The translations under genes were made by a program, and so were the position numbers. Shown here piece by piece: positions 1 through 9,319 of a DNA stretch of 64,000 bases. The stretch is from positions 186,001-250,000 of the forward strand of contig CAVZAE010000018.1 in assembly GCA_963773195.1 (NCBI GenBank), given 5' to 3'. This DNA comes from CAIWHR01 sp963773195. GTDB taxonomy: Bacteria; Pseudomonadota; Gammaproteobacteria; Burkholderiales; Casimicrobiaceae. Numbering within the stretch: the first letter of the stretch is position 1; every line of letters begins with the position of its first letter. Under the pieces are notes generated by a model. The model saw only the letters and a program-made list of their open reading frames with translations. It had not been told where the DNA came from and did no database searches.

Positions 1-502
1 CGACCGACGACGTCACCATCACCGAGTTCTGTTTCTCGACGCCTCGCATCATCATGCAGAGATGGCGCGCCTCGATCATGACGCCCACGCCGCGCGCGTC
101 GATGCGCTCCATGATCTCCTGCGAGATCTGCTCGGTCAGCCGCTCCTGCAGCTGCAACCGACGCGCATAGACGTCGACCAGGCGCGCGAGCTTCGACAGG
201 CCGAAGACCCGGCCGCGCGGCAGGTAGCCGATGTGGCAACGGCCGAAGAACGGCAGCATGTGATGCTCGCAAAGGCTGTAGAGCTCGATGTTCTTCACGA
301 TGACCATGCTGTTGGCCTCCTGCGTGAAGATCGCGTTGTTGATGACCTTGGCCGGATCGGCGCGATAGCCACTGGTCAGGAAGGCGAGCGCCTCGGCGAC
401 GCGGCGAGGGGTGCCCTTCAGGCCCTCGCGGTCCGGATCCTCGCCAATCGCGAGCAGGAGCTCGCGGGTGAGCGCTTGTATCTTGCCCGTGTCGACTTGC
501 AT
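1..502 (-). CDS. folE: GTP cyclohydrolase I, C-terminus cut by window edge
   Basis: Catalyses GTP to 7,8-dihydroneopterin triphosphate, the first step of folate/pterin synthesis, in the cytoplasm. About 167 codons are visible from an ATG at 502. The zinc-site residues are all present: Cys78 and His81 in the LCEHHMLPF segment and Cys149 in RHLCMMMRG, followed by the family's GVEKQNS stretch. The N-terminal EDPDREGLKGTPRR segment is also typical. Only the last residues lie outside the window. It points away from the permease gene at 688, leaving about 185 bases between the two starts. The identification is secure. Confidence 0.96.
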   Translation of the reverse strand, partial: MQVDTGKIQALTRELLLAIGEDPDREGLKGTPRRVAEALAFLTSGYRADPAKVINNAIFTQEANSMVIVKNIELYSLCEHHMLPFFGRCHIGYLPRGRVFGLSKLARLVDVYARRLQLQERLTEQISQEIMERIDARGVGVMIEARHLCMMMRGVEKQNSVMVTSSV

Positions 503-687
503 GGGATCTCCCTCGGCTGCGGCGGACCGCGCGTCGCGCCGGCAAGTATGCGCGAAATCGCGCGCGCGGCGAACGCGCCCGCTCGCAAATCGGCTAGAAT
601 CGCGCAGCCGCAGGCGGCGGCGCCGACGCGAGAAGCGGCGTCTCCGCTCCCCGATCCTGCTCGATCCTTCCAGGCCATCTGCCTGCC

Positions 688-2010
688 ATGACCTCTGTGC
701 CCTTCGGCCTGAGTCCGCTCTGGGTCGCGACGACGCTCTTCGTCGTCACCTATCTCGTGATCATGAGCGATCGGCTGAACCGGGCGATCGTCGCGCTGCT
801 CGGTGCAGGCTTGCTGATCCTGCTGGGCGTGCTCGACCAGAAGGAGGCGCTCCGCGCGGTCGATTTCAACACCCTCGGGCTCCTGCTGGGGATGATGCTG
901 ATCGTCAACATTACGCGACGCTCCGGACTCTTCCAGTACGTGGCGATCTGGTCGGCAAAGAAGGTCAACGCGCGGCCATGGGGCATCCTGCTGATGATGT
1001 CGATCGTGACCGCCGTGTTCTCCGCGTTCCTCGACAACGTGACGACGGTGCTGCTCACGGTGCCGGTGACGATGCTCATCACCGAAGAGCTCGAGGTCAA
1101 GCCGTATCCTTACCTGTTCTCCCAGATCTTCGCCTCGAACATCGGCGGCACGGCGACCCTGATCGGGGATCCGCCCAACATCATGATCGGCTCGGCAGTC
1201 GGCCTCACGTTCAACGACTTCGGCCTGCACCTGACGCCGGTGATCATCGTCGTGTTCGTGGCGACGATGGTGCCGCTCTATTTCATCTGGGGTCGCCACC
1301 TCCACGCGAGCGACGAGAACCGGCGCCACGTGATGAGCTTCGACGAGCGCGGGACGATCACCGACCGGCGGCTCCTCAAGCAATCGCTCGTCGTCATCGC
1401 GCTCACGATCGCGGGCTTCATGCTGCAGCGGCAAATCGGGATCGAGCCGGCGACGATCGCGATATTCGGAGCGGCACTCCTGCTGCTGCTCGACAACCTG
1501 GGCAAGCCGGGCGAGGAGCAGTCGAAGAACGTCCACGGCGCGCTGTCGGAAGCGGAGTGGATCACGCTCATGTTCTTTCTGGGCCTGTTCGTGCTTGTCT
1601 ACGGGATCCAGAAGGCGGGACTCATCGACATGATGGCGAACGGCCTGCTGGCCGCGACGCAGGGCGATTTCAAGACGACGACACTGGCCGTGCTGTGGGC
1701 CTCCGCGATCCTCTCGGCCTTCATCGACAACATTCCCTTCGTCGCGACGATGCTGCCGCTGATCAAGGCGATGGCACCCTCGCTCGGCGGCGAAGGGCAG
1801 CTCCTGCCGCTGTGGTGGGCGCTGTCGCTCGGCGCGTGCCTCGGCGGCAACGGAACGCTGATCGGCGCGTCGGCGAATCTCGTCGTCGCCGGGTTATCGG
1901 AGCGGGCAGGCGTCACCTTCCGGTTCATCGAATATCTGAAGGTCGCGTTCCCGCTCATGCTCATGTCGATCGTGATCTGCCACGTTTACATTATCTTCCG
2001 CTATCTCTGA
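688..2010 (+). CDS. SLC13/ArsB/NhaD-type membrane permease
   Basis: A 440-residue integral membrane protein of the ion-transporter superfamily that includes ArsB, NhaD and SLC13/CitM carriers. Two pseudo-symmetric signature loops are visible, SNIGGTATLIGDPPNI near residue 155 and LGGNGTLIGASAN near residue 390. Each follows a membrane segment ending in an FLDN or FIDN motif, which is the inverted-repeat architecture of the family. The substrate cannot be told from sequence: dicarboxylate, citrate, arsenite or Na+/H+ exchange are all possible. The ATG at 688 gives a sensible membrane start. A dienelactone hydrolase follows after 21 bases and may be co-transcribed. Confidence 0.85.
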   Translation: MTSVPFGLSPLWVATTLFVVTYLVIMSDRLNRAIVALLGAGLLILLGVLDQKEALRAVDFNTLGLLLGMMLIVNITRRSGLFQYVAIWSAKKVNARPWGILLMMSIVTAVFSAFLDNVTTVLLTVPVTMLITEELEVKPYPYLFSQIFASNIGGTATLIGDPPNIMIGSAVGLTFNDFGLHLTPVIIVVFVATMVPLYFIWGRHLHASDENRRHVMSFDERGTITDRRLLKQSLVVIALTIAGFMLQRQIGIEPATIAIFGAALLLLLDNLGKPGEEQSKNVHGALSEAEWITLMFFLGLFVLVYGIQKAGLIDMMANGLLAATQGDFKTTTLAVLWASAILSAFIDNIPFVATMLPLIKAMAPSLGGEGQLLPLWWALSLGACLGGNGTLIGASANLVVAGLSERAGVTFRFIEYLKVAFPLMLMSIVICHVYIIFRYL

Positions 2011-2031
2011 ACGGACCGAAGGAGAATCGCC

Positions 2032-2700
2032 ATGGGCAAGCTCGTCGAACTCACGGTCGCCGACGGCGCACGCATCTCGGCATGGCGCGCGGACCCCACC
2101 GGCGCGCCGCGGGGCGCCATCGTCATCGCGCAGGAGATCTTCGGGGTGAACGGCCACATTCGCAGCGTCTGCGACGGCTACGCCGCGAATGGCTACGTGG
2201 CGATCGCACCGGCGCTGTTCGATCGCTACGCCCCGAATGTCGACCTGGGTTACACGCCCCAAGACATCGCCAAGGGACGCGAGCTCAAGGCGAAAGCCGG
2301 CATCGACCACGCGCTCGCCGACGTCGCCACCGCGCGCGACGCGGTTGCTGACGCAGGCAAGGCTGCGGTCATCGGCTACTGCTGGGGCGGCTATGTCGCG
2401 TGGATGGCGGCGGCGCGCCTGCCGCGGTTCGCGTGCGCGGTCCCCTACTATGGCGGCGGGATACTCGAAGCGCAGGGCGAACGGCCGCGCTGTCCGGTAA
2501 TGGCGCACTTCGGCGAGCTCGATCAGGGCATTCCGGTGGCGGGCGTGCGCGAGTTCGCGGCCCGTCATCCCGAGGTACAGGTCTTCATCTATGCCGCCGA
2601 TCACGGCTTCAATTGCGATCAGCGCGGCGCCTACGACGCGGCGGCGGCGAAGCTCGCGCGCGAGCGTACGCTCGAATTCCTCCGTCGCCACGTGGATTGA
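2032..2700 (+). CDS. Dienelactone hydrolase family protein
   Basis: A 222-residue alpha/beta hydrolase of the dienelactone hydrolase family, predicted cytoplasmic. The catalytic triad is readable: nucleophile Cys117 in GYCWGG, Asp164 in GELD and His191 in ADHGF. The QEIFGVN segment near residue 34 is the family's oxyanion/substrate region. The family opens lactones such as 4-carboxymethylenebut-2-enolide in chlorocatechol breakdown, but many members act on other esters. No catechol pathway genes are nearby, so the substrate is unknown. A GAAGGAGA ribosome-binding sequence lies just before the ATG, and the gene sits 21 bases after the permease. Confidence 0.9.
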   Translation: MGKLVELTVADGARISAWRADPTGAPRGAIVIAQEIFGVNGHIRSVCDGYAANGYVAIAPALFDRYAPNVDLGYTPQDIAKGRELKAKAGIDHALADVATARDAVADAGKAAVIGYCWGGYVAWMAAARLPRFACAVPYYGGGILEAQGERPRCPVMAHFGELDQGIPVAGVREFAARHPEVQVFIYAADHGFNCDQRGAYDAAAAKLARERTLEFLRRHVD

Positions 2701-2740
2701 GCGTCGCCCACTCGCAGCAAGCGGACAAGCGCCTATCGCC

Positions 2741-3250
2741 ATGCCGGAGTTCCGCGGTGCCACGACGCTCCTCGCGCGAATCGACCGCGGGCTGGCCGCG
2801 GTTGTCGGCGGCGCCAGTGTGCTCGTGCTGCCCGTATCGCTGCTCCTGTTCCTGCAGTGGCCGCTTCGGGAGTGGATTCAGGCGTATTCGCGCGAGGCGA
2901 ACGACGTGGCGCAGGTCCTCTTCGCGCTTTATGTCGCCGTCGCCGTGACGGCGGCCACGCGTCGCGGTGTCCATCTAACCGCCGATGCATTCGCCCACCG
3001 CTACTCGGCGGCGTTGCGGCGTCGTCTCGCACAAGCGGCAGCGCTTGCGATCGAGCTGCCCTTCGCGCTATTCGTGCTGTGGGCGGCTCGGCCGATTGTC
3101 GTGCAGTCGGCGCGGGAGCTCGAGGCCTTCCCGGAGACCTTCAACCCCGGTTATTTCCTGATCAAGGCGGCGGTGGGACTGCTCGCGCTTGCCGTGGCCT
3201 TCCAGGCAACACTCACGGCGTTCCGTCCGGAGGACAAGGCGGCCGGCTGA
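2741..3250 (+). CDS. TRAP transporter small permease (DctQ-type)
   Basis: A 169-residue membrane protein with four hydrophobic segments, typical of the small DctQ subunit of TRAP transporters, which use an ion gradient to import organic acids. The frame stays open upstream to 2591, but that stretch overlaps the hydrolase gene and is arginine/serine-rich shadow sequence, so the ATG at 2741 is chosen. The stop overlaps the ATG of the large subunit by one base, indicating translational coupling. No periplasmic receptor (DctP) gene is adjacent. Confidence 0.85.
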   Translation: MPEFRGATTLLARIDRGLAAVVGGASVLVLPVSLLLFLQWPLREWIQAYSREANDVAQVLFALYVAVAVTAATRRGVHLTADAFAHRYSAALRRRLAQAAALAIELPFALFVLWAARPIVVQSARELEAFPETFNPGYFLIKAAVGLLALAVAFQATLTAFRPEDKAAG

Positions 3251-4587
3251 TGGACACCGCGGGCCTGTGGATGCTGGCGGCCGTCGCGATAATGATGGCC
3301 GCCACGGGTCTGCCGGCATGGATCGTACTATGCGGCGTCTCGCTCGCCGGCGCGCTCGTCGGCATCGGAGTGGGCGCGTTCGACCTGCCGCTCGTCACGG
3401 GGCTGCCGTCACGGCTCCTGGGCTTGCTCGAAAACGATCTGCTGCAGGCACTGCCGCTCTATGTGTTCATCGGCGCGATGCTGAATCGTCTGCCGCTCGC
3501 CGATGTGCTCTTCCGGACCGGGCGCCGGGCGCTTAGGTTCACGGGCGCCGGCGCGCCACTCGCCGGTCTCGGTCTCTCGGTGCTACTGGCACCGATGAAC
3601 GGGTCGGTCGGCGCGAGCGTGACGATGCTCGCGCGCACGGTGGCGCCGCGGCTCCGGACTGGGGGAGTTGCGGCGCCGCGCGCCGCCGCGCTGGTCACCG
3701 TCGCGAGCACGCTCGGCGTCGTCGTGCCCCCGTCGCTCGTGCTGATCCTCCTGGGCGACGCGATGCTGCGCGCGCACACCGAGGCCGTGAACATCACCGG
3801 GCAGGCGGTTCGCATCGTCAACACCCAGGACGTCTTCCGCGGTGCGCTCGTTCCGGCCGCGCTGCTTCTCGCCTTCGTCGTCGCGATCGCCTGGATGACG
3901 CGGCGTGACGGCACGGCCGAGGCCGTCGCACCGGAGCCGGCCACCGGCGAGAAGGGCACCGCGGCCGTCGCAGCGTTGACCATCGTTGTCCTGCTCGGGG
4001 CCGTCACGCTGGGCTACCTCTACGCCGTGGAAGCGGCGGCCGCGGGTGGCGTCGCCTTGTTCTGCTACGGCCTCGCGACGCGCACGCTCGCACGCTCCGT
4101 CCTCGCGACGATCCTGGCTGACACGATCGCGATCACGGGGGCACTGTTCGCGCTCCTGATCGGAGCGACATTCTTCACGCTCGTCCTCCGCGCGTTCGGC
4201 ACCGATCGCCTCATCGCCGCCGCGGTGACCGGCATGGTGGGCGGTCCCGCCGTCGTGCTGGCGGCGGTCCTCGCCATCATCGGGGCCTGCGCTTTCGTCC
4301 TCGACGCGTTCGAGATGATCTTTGTCGTCATCCCGATCGTCGTGCCACCGCTGCTCGTGCGGATTCCCGATGCGACCTGGGTCGCGGTCCTGGTCCTGCT
4401 CATCCTGCAAACGGCTTTCCTGCTGCCGCCGTTCGGATACGCGGTGATGATGGTTAGGAATAGCATGGGGCGGTCGCTCGAGCCGCGAGTGTTCGCGCGA
4501 TCGCTCTTTCCGTACATTGCCGCGCAACTCGCCGCTCTTGCGCTCGTGCTCGCCTTCCCGTCCCTCGTGTGGCGGCCCGGAGCGTGA
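3250..4587 (+). CDS. TRAP transporter large permease (DctM-type)
   Basis: A 445-residue polytopic protein of the DctM family, the ion-coupled translocation subunit of a TRAP transporter. Features include an LPLYVFIGAML segment near residue 75, a conserved GSVGASVTMLART stretch near residue 120 and a LGVVVPPSLVLI loop near residue 160, matching the family pattern. A variable, charged central region near residues 215-240 is followed by the second half of the transporter. The ATG at 3250 shares a base with the stop of the small subunit. Substrate is unknown because no DctP receptor is encoded here. Confidence 0.87.
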   Translation: MDTAGLWMLAAVAIMMAATGLPAWIVLCGVSLAGALVGIGVGAFDLPLVTGLPSRLLGLLENDLLQALPLYVFIGAMLNRLPLADVLFRTGRRALRFTGAGAPLAGLGLSVLLAPMNGSVGASVTMLARTVAPRLRTGGVAAPRAAALVTVASTLGVVVPPSLVLILLGDAMLRAHTEAVNITGQAVRIVNTQDVFRGALVPAALLLAFVVAIAWMTRRDGTAEAVAPEPATGEKGTAAVAALTIVVLLGAVTLGYLYAVEAAAAGGVALFCYGLATRTLARSVLATILADTIAITGALFALLIGATFFTLVLRAFGTDRLIAAAVTGMVGGPAVVLAAVLAIIGACAFVLDAFEMIFVVIPIVVPPLLVRIPDATWVAVLVLLILQTAFLLPPFGYAVMMVRNSMGRSLEPRVFARSLFPYIAAQLAALALVLAFPSLVWRPGA

Positions 4588-4602
4588 TACGACGGGTTGC
4601 CG

Positions 4603-7047
4603 TCAGGCAGCGGCGGCCGCCGGCGCCTTGCGCGCCGCAAGCGTGTCAAGCGCAGCGCTGACCGCACGGTCGAACAATGGCACCGGCTCGACGACGAGCG
4701 AAGCGCGGCCGCTGCCGAGCTCGAACGCAAGCTCCTCGGGCGAAAAGACGTAGGCCTGCGCGCGCGAGCGGCTGGTGAAGACGTATTTGGAACGCAGCGG
4801 GCTCACCCATGACAGCCGCGCGTTGACCGCAGCATCGCCGGTCCGGAACGTGAGCCAGGTTCCGACCGCCATCTCGCTCACGAAGTCGTGCACGTTGGGC
4901 GGCGACGTGCGCGCGGGTGCGGACGGCGCCGGTGCAGCAGGAGCGGATGCAGCGGGAGCAGATGTAGCCGGTGCGGATGCGGGCTGGGCGGATGGGGGCG
5001 AGATGGATGCCGGCGGGGCGGATCCGCGAGGAGCCTTGACGGGCGCCGCGTCACCCGGCGCCCCGGACGCCGGCGCCGGATGCGCGCTCGCGGCGGATTT
5101 GGGGGTCGAGTCTGCGACGGGCTTCAGTGCCGCCATGTGGAGCGCGTAGAGCGCCTCGAAGAACGGGTTGGCCCGATCGTCCGGTGCCGTGACCGCCTTG
5201 CAGCCGCGGCGCAGGCCGCCGATCAAACCCGGGATCATCTTCGTGAGCCGCGCCTTTTGCCCGGTACGATCCTTGACCTCGATGCTCCACAGCAATTCGT
5301 CGAGCGTGCCGAGCGCTGTGCGCGACGGATCGCCGTCTACGCCGCCGCTCTTGCGCAAGCTCGTGAGGTAGTCCGCCCAGATCGTCTCGGCGAACGTGCG
5401 CACCTGGAACGGAAGCTCGAGGCCCGCGAGCTTGTCGCGCACGAGCGCGCGTACCTGCGCACGATCGCCTTCGCCTTCCTCGGCCGCGAGCGCCACCGCG
5501 ACCTGATGGCTGAATTCAGGGGCTCCTTCGCGCCGCTCCGCGTCAAGGAATGCGACCAGCTGGGTGTCCGCGCGCGCGAACACGCCGACGTCGATTTCGA
5601 AGTCGCGGCAGACACCATCCACCGCATCGGCCGCCGCCTTCTCGAACGCATCGCCGTAGGCGTCGTTCGCGGTCGCGCCGATGGCGCCCTCGGCCAGGTG
5701 ATCGAGAAGCGTGCGCGCCGGATGCCGGCGGTCCGAGAAGAACGCGCGGTCGAGCAGCGCCGCCTTGACGATCGGCACCTGGAGCCGTCCGAACAGTCGA
5801 CGCAGGCGGTCCGGAATCGAGGCATCGCGGAAGACATAGTCGAACAAGAGCGCGATCACGTCCATCGCGATCCGGTCGGATGGATTCTCGACCTGCGGTG
5901 CGACGGCAGCCGTGATGTGCGGAACGAGGTTCTGCGGGACGTCGGGCGTCGCGTCGCCGGGCGCCGGTGCGGGCATCGCCTGCAGGAGCGCCGCGGGCAG
6001 GTCGAGGCGCTGCCATTCGCCCAGGGTCGCAAAGAGCGGCGTCGACGAGCCGAGCGCCATCATCGGGTCGAGATCGGGAAAGTCGCCCGCGGCCGCGGGC
6101 GCGGCGGTGTTGCTTCCTCCGGCACGTTTACCGAGTTCGGAGAGCGCGGCGAGCCCGGCCAGAATGGCAGGCGACGGTGGTGCGATGACCGGGGCGGGGG
6201 GGGACGCGGGGACCGAGGCGGCGGGCGGAGTCTCAGAAGTGCCGCTCGCTGACGTCGCGCCGGAGGCCGCGGGCACGACGATATCGGTCGGGAGGGTGCC
6301 GGCCTCGGACATCATCCGGGAGAAAGTGGGCAGCAGGTCCTTGTCGTCGGCGGGCCGAAACTCGCTGCGCGCGCGCAGCGCGGCTTTCATGTCCGGCAAC
6401 ACACCGCGATCGGCGAGGGTCCGGTTGAGAGAGATGTAGATCTTGTTGATGATGGGCGTCATGTCTCCGAGGAGGCGCACCATCAGCGGCCGCCAGACGC
6501 GCGGATTCGGATACACGCTCCGCGATGTCGCGCCGAGCGCATCGAGGACGTAGTTGGGACCGAACGGATTGTCCCGCTCGCGTGTGGGCCCCGGCACCAG
6601 CACCGAGACGCGCGCGTCGAGCGCCGCTGTCTCGTGTTTGGTGAAGCGGCTCAGGAATCCGGTGGCCTCGACCAGCGCCGCCTGCTTGTCCTGATCGAAC
6701 GGGGTCATGACCGAAAGCGTGGCCGCGGACGCGTCCTTGTCGGGTCGGCGGCCGTGCCGCCGCGTACCCTTGAGCCAACTCTCGAAAGACTCGGCGATCG
6801 CGCGCTCGAAGCGATCCAGCCACTGGGCCCTGTTCGTGCGGAACGTCGCGATTTCACTGTCGGGAACGGCTGTCGTCGACTCGAACAGGTCGCTGGCCAT
6901 CTCGAGCGAGTCGTAGGCGCCTCCGGCGACGCGCACCGAATAAGCCTCGAAGCACTCGCGCAGGAGTTCGCGGGCCTCGTCCGGACTCGGTACACGATCT
7001 TCGGGGCCGGTCGGCGGAGCGGAAGCGAGCGGTGGGAAGTCGGACAT
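4603..7047 (-). CDS. DUF1631 family protein
   Basis: An 814-residue protein of the DUF1631 family, common in beta- and gammaproteobacteria and of unknown function. The C-terminal 90 residues contain the family core (GTWLTFRTGD, LSWVSPLRSKYVFT, VPLFDRAV), which resembles a PilZ-like barrel. An Ala/Pro/Ser-rich low-complexity linker near residues 640-720 precedes it, and another lies near residues 250-310. The frame also has an ATG at 7074, but a TAGAAT promoter-like hexamer on this strand overlaps that codon, so the ATG at 7047 is preferred. It converges with the TRAP permease gene 15 bases away. Confidence 0.82.
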   Translation of the reverse strand: MSDFPPLASAPPTGPEDRVPSPDEARELLRECFEAYSVRVAGGAYDSLEMASDLFESTTAVPDSEIATFRTNRAQWLDRFERAIAESFESWLKGTRRHGRRPDKDASAATLSVMTPFDQDKQAALVEATGFLSRFTKHETAALDARVSVLVPGPTRERDNPFGPNYVLDALGATSRSVYPNPRVWRPLMVRLLGDMTPIINKIYISLNRTLADRGVLPDMKAALRARSEFRPADDKDLLPTFSRMMSEAGTLPTDIVVPAASGATSASGTSETPPAASVPASPPAPVIAPPSPAILAGLAALSELGKRAGGSNTAAPAAAGDFPDLDPMMALGSSTPLFATLGEWQRLDLPAALLQAMPAPAPGDATPDVPQNLVPHITAAVAPQVENPSDRIAMDVIALLFDYVFRDASIPDRLRRLFGRLQVPIVKAALLDRAFFSDRRHPARTLLDHLAEGAIGATANDAYGDAFEKAAADAVDGVCRDFEIDVGVFARADTQLVAFLDAERREGAPEFSHQVAVALAAEEGEGDRAQVRALVRDKLAGLELPFQVRTFAETIWADYLTSLRKSGGVDGDPSRTALGTLDELLWSIEVKDRTGQKARLTKMIPGLIGGLRRGCKAVTAPDDRANPFFEALYALHMAALKPVADSTPKSAASAHPAPASGAPGDAAPVKAPRGSAPPASISPPSAQPASAPATSAPAASAPAAPAPSAPARTSPPNVHDFVSEMAVGTWLTFRTGDAAVNARLSWVSPLRSKYVFTSRSRAQAYVFSPEELAFELGSGRASLVVEPVPLFDRAVSAALDTLAARKAPAAAAA

Positions 7048-7301
7048 GGCAGGGGGGCCGGTGGTCGCGACCATTCTAGCGGGAGTGCCGCTGCGCGGCC
7101 TCGCCGCCCTGTTCTCGACTATGATCGGTCAATGGACATGCCATGGCGCGACTGCAGCAAGCCCAATGCCAGACGGGGCGCGTCCGGTCGGCCGAATCCT
7201 GCCGTCCAGCGGCGGTACCGCCTGGAACCGCGGGGATGTCTCTTGCCCGGGCGGTCGACGCGGCGGTGGGTGCACCCGATTCCTGTGCCAAAGGCCCCGC
7301 G

Positions 7302-8546
7302 ATGAACGTCTTCGAACGCGCGAAGAACATCGTGCTCCAGCCGGCGAAGGAGTGGCCGGTCATCGCCGGCGAGCCCAGCGACACCAAGGCACTCTTCCTG
7401 GGGTACGCCGCTCCGCTGGCGGCGATCGGGCCGATCGCGTCATGGCTCGGCCATTCGGTGATCGGCGTCTCGGTGCCCCTGTTCGGCACAGTCCGGACGC
7501 CGTTCATGACCGGCTTCGCCTTCGCCGTCGTTACCTATGCGCTCGTGCTCGCCGGCGCGTTCGTCGTCGGGCTCATCATCGACGCGCTCGCCCCGTCGTT
7601 CGGCGGCGAGAAGAACGCCGGGCAGGCAATGAAGTGCGCCGTGTACAGCTATACGCCGGGGTGGATCGCCGGCATTTTTCATCTCTTTCCAGCGCTCGGG
7701 TTGCTCGCGCTTCTGGCGTCGCTCTACGGCATCTACCTTTGCTATCTCGGGTTGCCGGCTCTGATGAAGGCGCCGCGGGAGAAAGCGGCCGGCTACACGA
7801 TCGTCGTCATCGTCTGCGCGATCGCGCTTTCGATCGCGCTCTCGATCATCGCGGGTTTCCTGGGCCTCGCGGGGGGTGCCGATCGGCTCGGCGCGGGCGC
7901 TGGGATCATTGGCAAGACGCACGAGGCCGCGCCCGCACCCGACAGCGTGCTGGGTAAGCTCGACACCTTCGGCAAGAAGCTCGAAGAATCGAATAGGAAG
8001 ATGGAGGATGCGAACCGGAAAGGCGACGCCACCGCAGCCGCCGGAGCGGCGATGGAAAGCCTCGCAACGATGGCGGGCGGCGGGAAGAAGGTCGAGCCGG
8101 TCGCCGTCGACCGCCTGAAGCAGTTCCTGCCCGAAACGCTGGACGGCATGCCGCGCTCGGAGGTGACGACCGAGCAGTCGAGTTTCGGGCCGATGAGCGT
8201 GACCGCCGCGAGCGCGACTTACCGGGACAGCGCGCGCAAGGTGCGCATGGACGTGAGCGACATGGCCGCGGCCGGCGGGCTGTTCGCGCTGACGGCGTTC
8301 ATGGGTGCGGGGCAGAGCCGGGAAACCGACGCCGGTTACGAGAAGATGCGGCGCGTCGATGGCCGCCTCGTCATCGAGAAGCAGGACAACCGGAGCGGCG
8401 CTGCCGAGTATGGCGTCGTTCTCGCCGACCGCTTCGTCGTCAACGCGCGCTCGGACAACGTCGATGCGCAGGCGCTACGCGCGATGATCGCGAAGCTCGA
8501 TACGACGAAGCTCGAAGCGATGAAGGACGTCGGCGTTCAGAAGTAG
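7302..8546 (+). CDS. Yip1-domain inner-membrane protein
   Basis: A 414-residue protein. Residues 1 to about 200 carry five hydrophobic segments with the N-terminal NVFERAKNIVLQPAKEWPVI motif seen in bacterial Yip1 proteins. The remainder, from about residue 210, is soluble and includes a coiled-coil-like stretch (KLEESNRKMEDANRK) and a globular C-terminus. Cellular function of bacterial Yip1 proteins is not established. The frame is open upstream to 7143, but the ATG at 7302 begins the conserved sequence. It converges with the dehydrogenase gene, whose stop codon follows immediately. Confidence 0.8.
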   Translation: MNVFERAKNIVLQPAKEWPVIAGEPSDTKALFLGYAAPLAAIGPIASWLGHSVIGVSVPLFGTVRTPFMTGFAFAVVTYALVLAGAFVVGLIIDALAPSFGGEKNAGQAMKCAVYSYTPGWIAGIFHLFPALGLLALLASLYGIYLCYLGLPALMKAPREKAAGYTIVVIVCAIALSIALSIIAGFLGLAGGADRLGAGAGIIGKTHEAAPAPDSVLGKLDTFGKKLEESNRKMEDANRKGDATAAAGAAMESLATMAGGGKKVEPVAVDRLKQFLPETLDGMPRSEVTTEQSSFGPMSVTAASATYRDSARKVRMDVSDMAAAGGLFALTAFMGAGQSRETDAGYEKMRRVDGRLVIEKQDNRSGAAEYGVVLADRFVVNARSDNVDAQALRAMIAKLDTTKLEAMKDVGVQK

Positions 8547-9300
8547 CTAGCCTCTGCCGACGAACGGCATCTTCGTCGCCATGATGGTCATGAACTGGAC
8601 GTTCGCGTCCGGGGGCAGGCTTGCCATGTAGAGAACGGCCGACGCGACGTGCGCGACATCCATCAACGGCTCGACGGCGATGGACCCGTTGGCCTGCGGG
8701 ACGCCCGAGGCCATCCTCGCGGCCAGGTCCGTCTTCGCGTTGCCGATGTCAATCTGCCCGCAGGCGATGTCGTACTTGCGGCCGTCGAGCGAAGTCGACT
8801 TGGTGAGGCCGGTGATCGCGTGCTTGGTGGCCGTGTACGGCGCCGAGTTGGGGCGTGGCGCGTGCGCCGAGATCGAGCCGTTGTTGATGATGCGGCCGCC
8901 GCGCGGGCGTCTGGTTCTTCATCATCCGGAACGCCGCCTGCGTGCACAGGAATACGCCCGTCAGGTTGATGTCGACGACGGCACGCCATTGGTCGACGCT
9001 CAGCTCGTCGAGGTCGACCGCCGGTGCCCCGATGCCGGCGTTGTTGAACAGCACATCGAGCCGGCCCCACGCCTCGCGCGTGCGCGCGAACAGCGCGCGG
9101 ACGGCGCCGGGATCCGCGACATCGGTGGGAATTGCGATCGCGCGATCGGAGGGCGCGCCCGCGGCGGCGATGGCCTGCGCAAGCGGCTCGGCACGGCGAC
9201 CCGCGAGCGCGACCGCATAGCCTGCACCAAGGAAGGCCTGCGCAACGGCCTTGCCTATTCCGGTGCCGGCGCCGGTGACGATGGCGACCTTGACGGGCAT
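8547..9300 (-). CDS. Short-chain dehydrogenase/reductase, frameshifted
   Basis: An NAD(P)-dependent short-chain dehydrogenase of about 250 residues. The N-terminal part shows the Rossmann motif TGAGTGIG, the NNAG motif and a VDINLTGVFL helix. Near 8900 the frame changes by +1; in the new frame the sequence continues as GRIINN, then PYTATKHAITGLTKS with the catalytic Tyr-x-x-x-Lys, and ends at a TAG at 8549-8547. The span is 754 bases, exactly 250 codons plus stop plus one extra base. An extra C in a C run would explain it. Both halves are well conserved, so a sequence error is more likely than a true pseudogene. Substrate unknown. Confidence 0.85.
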
Positions 9301-9319
9301 GAAATGTCCTCGCGTGTCG

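Noticed and set aside
411..2351. Long open frames antisense to or overlapping conserved genes, several over 300 codons
   Set aside because: They are arginine/serine/proline-rich, lack recognisable motifs and are fully explained by codon bias in GC-rich genes on the other frame.
2591..2740. N-terminal extension of the small TRAP permease
   Set aside because: It overlaps the hydrolase gene and reads as shadow sequence; the ATG at 2741 starts the membrane protein properly.
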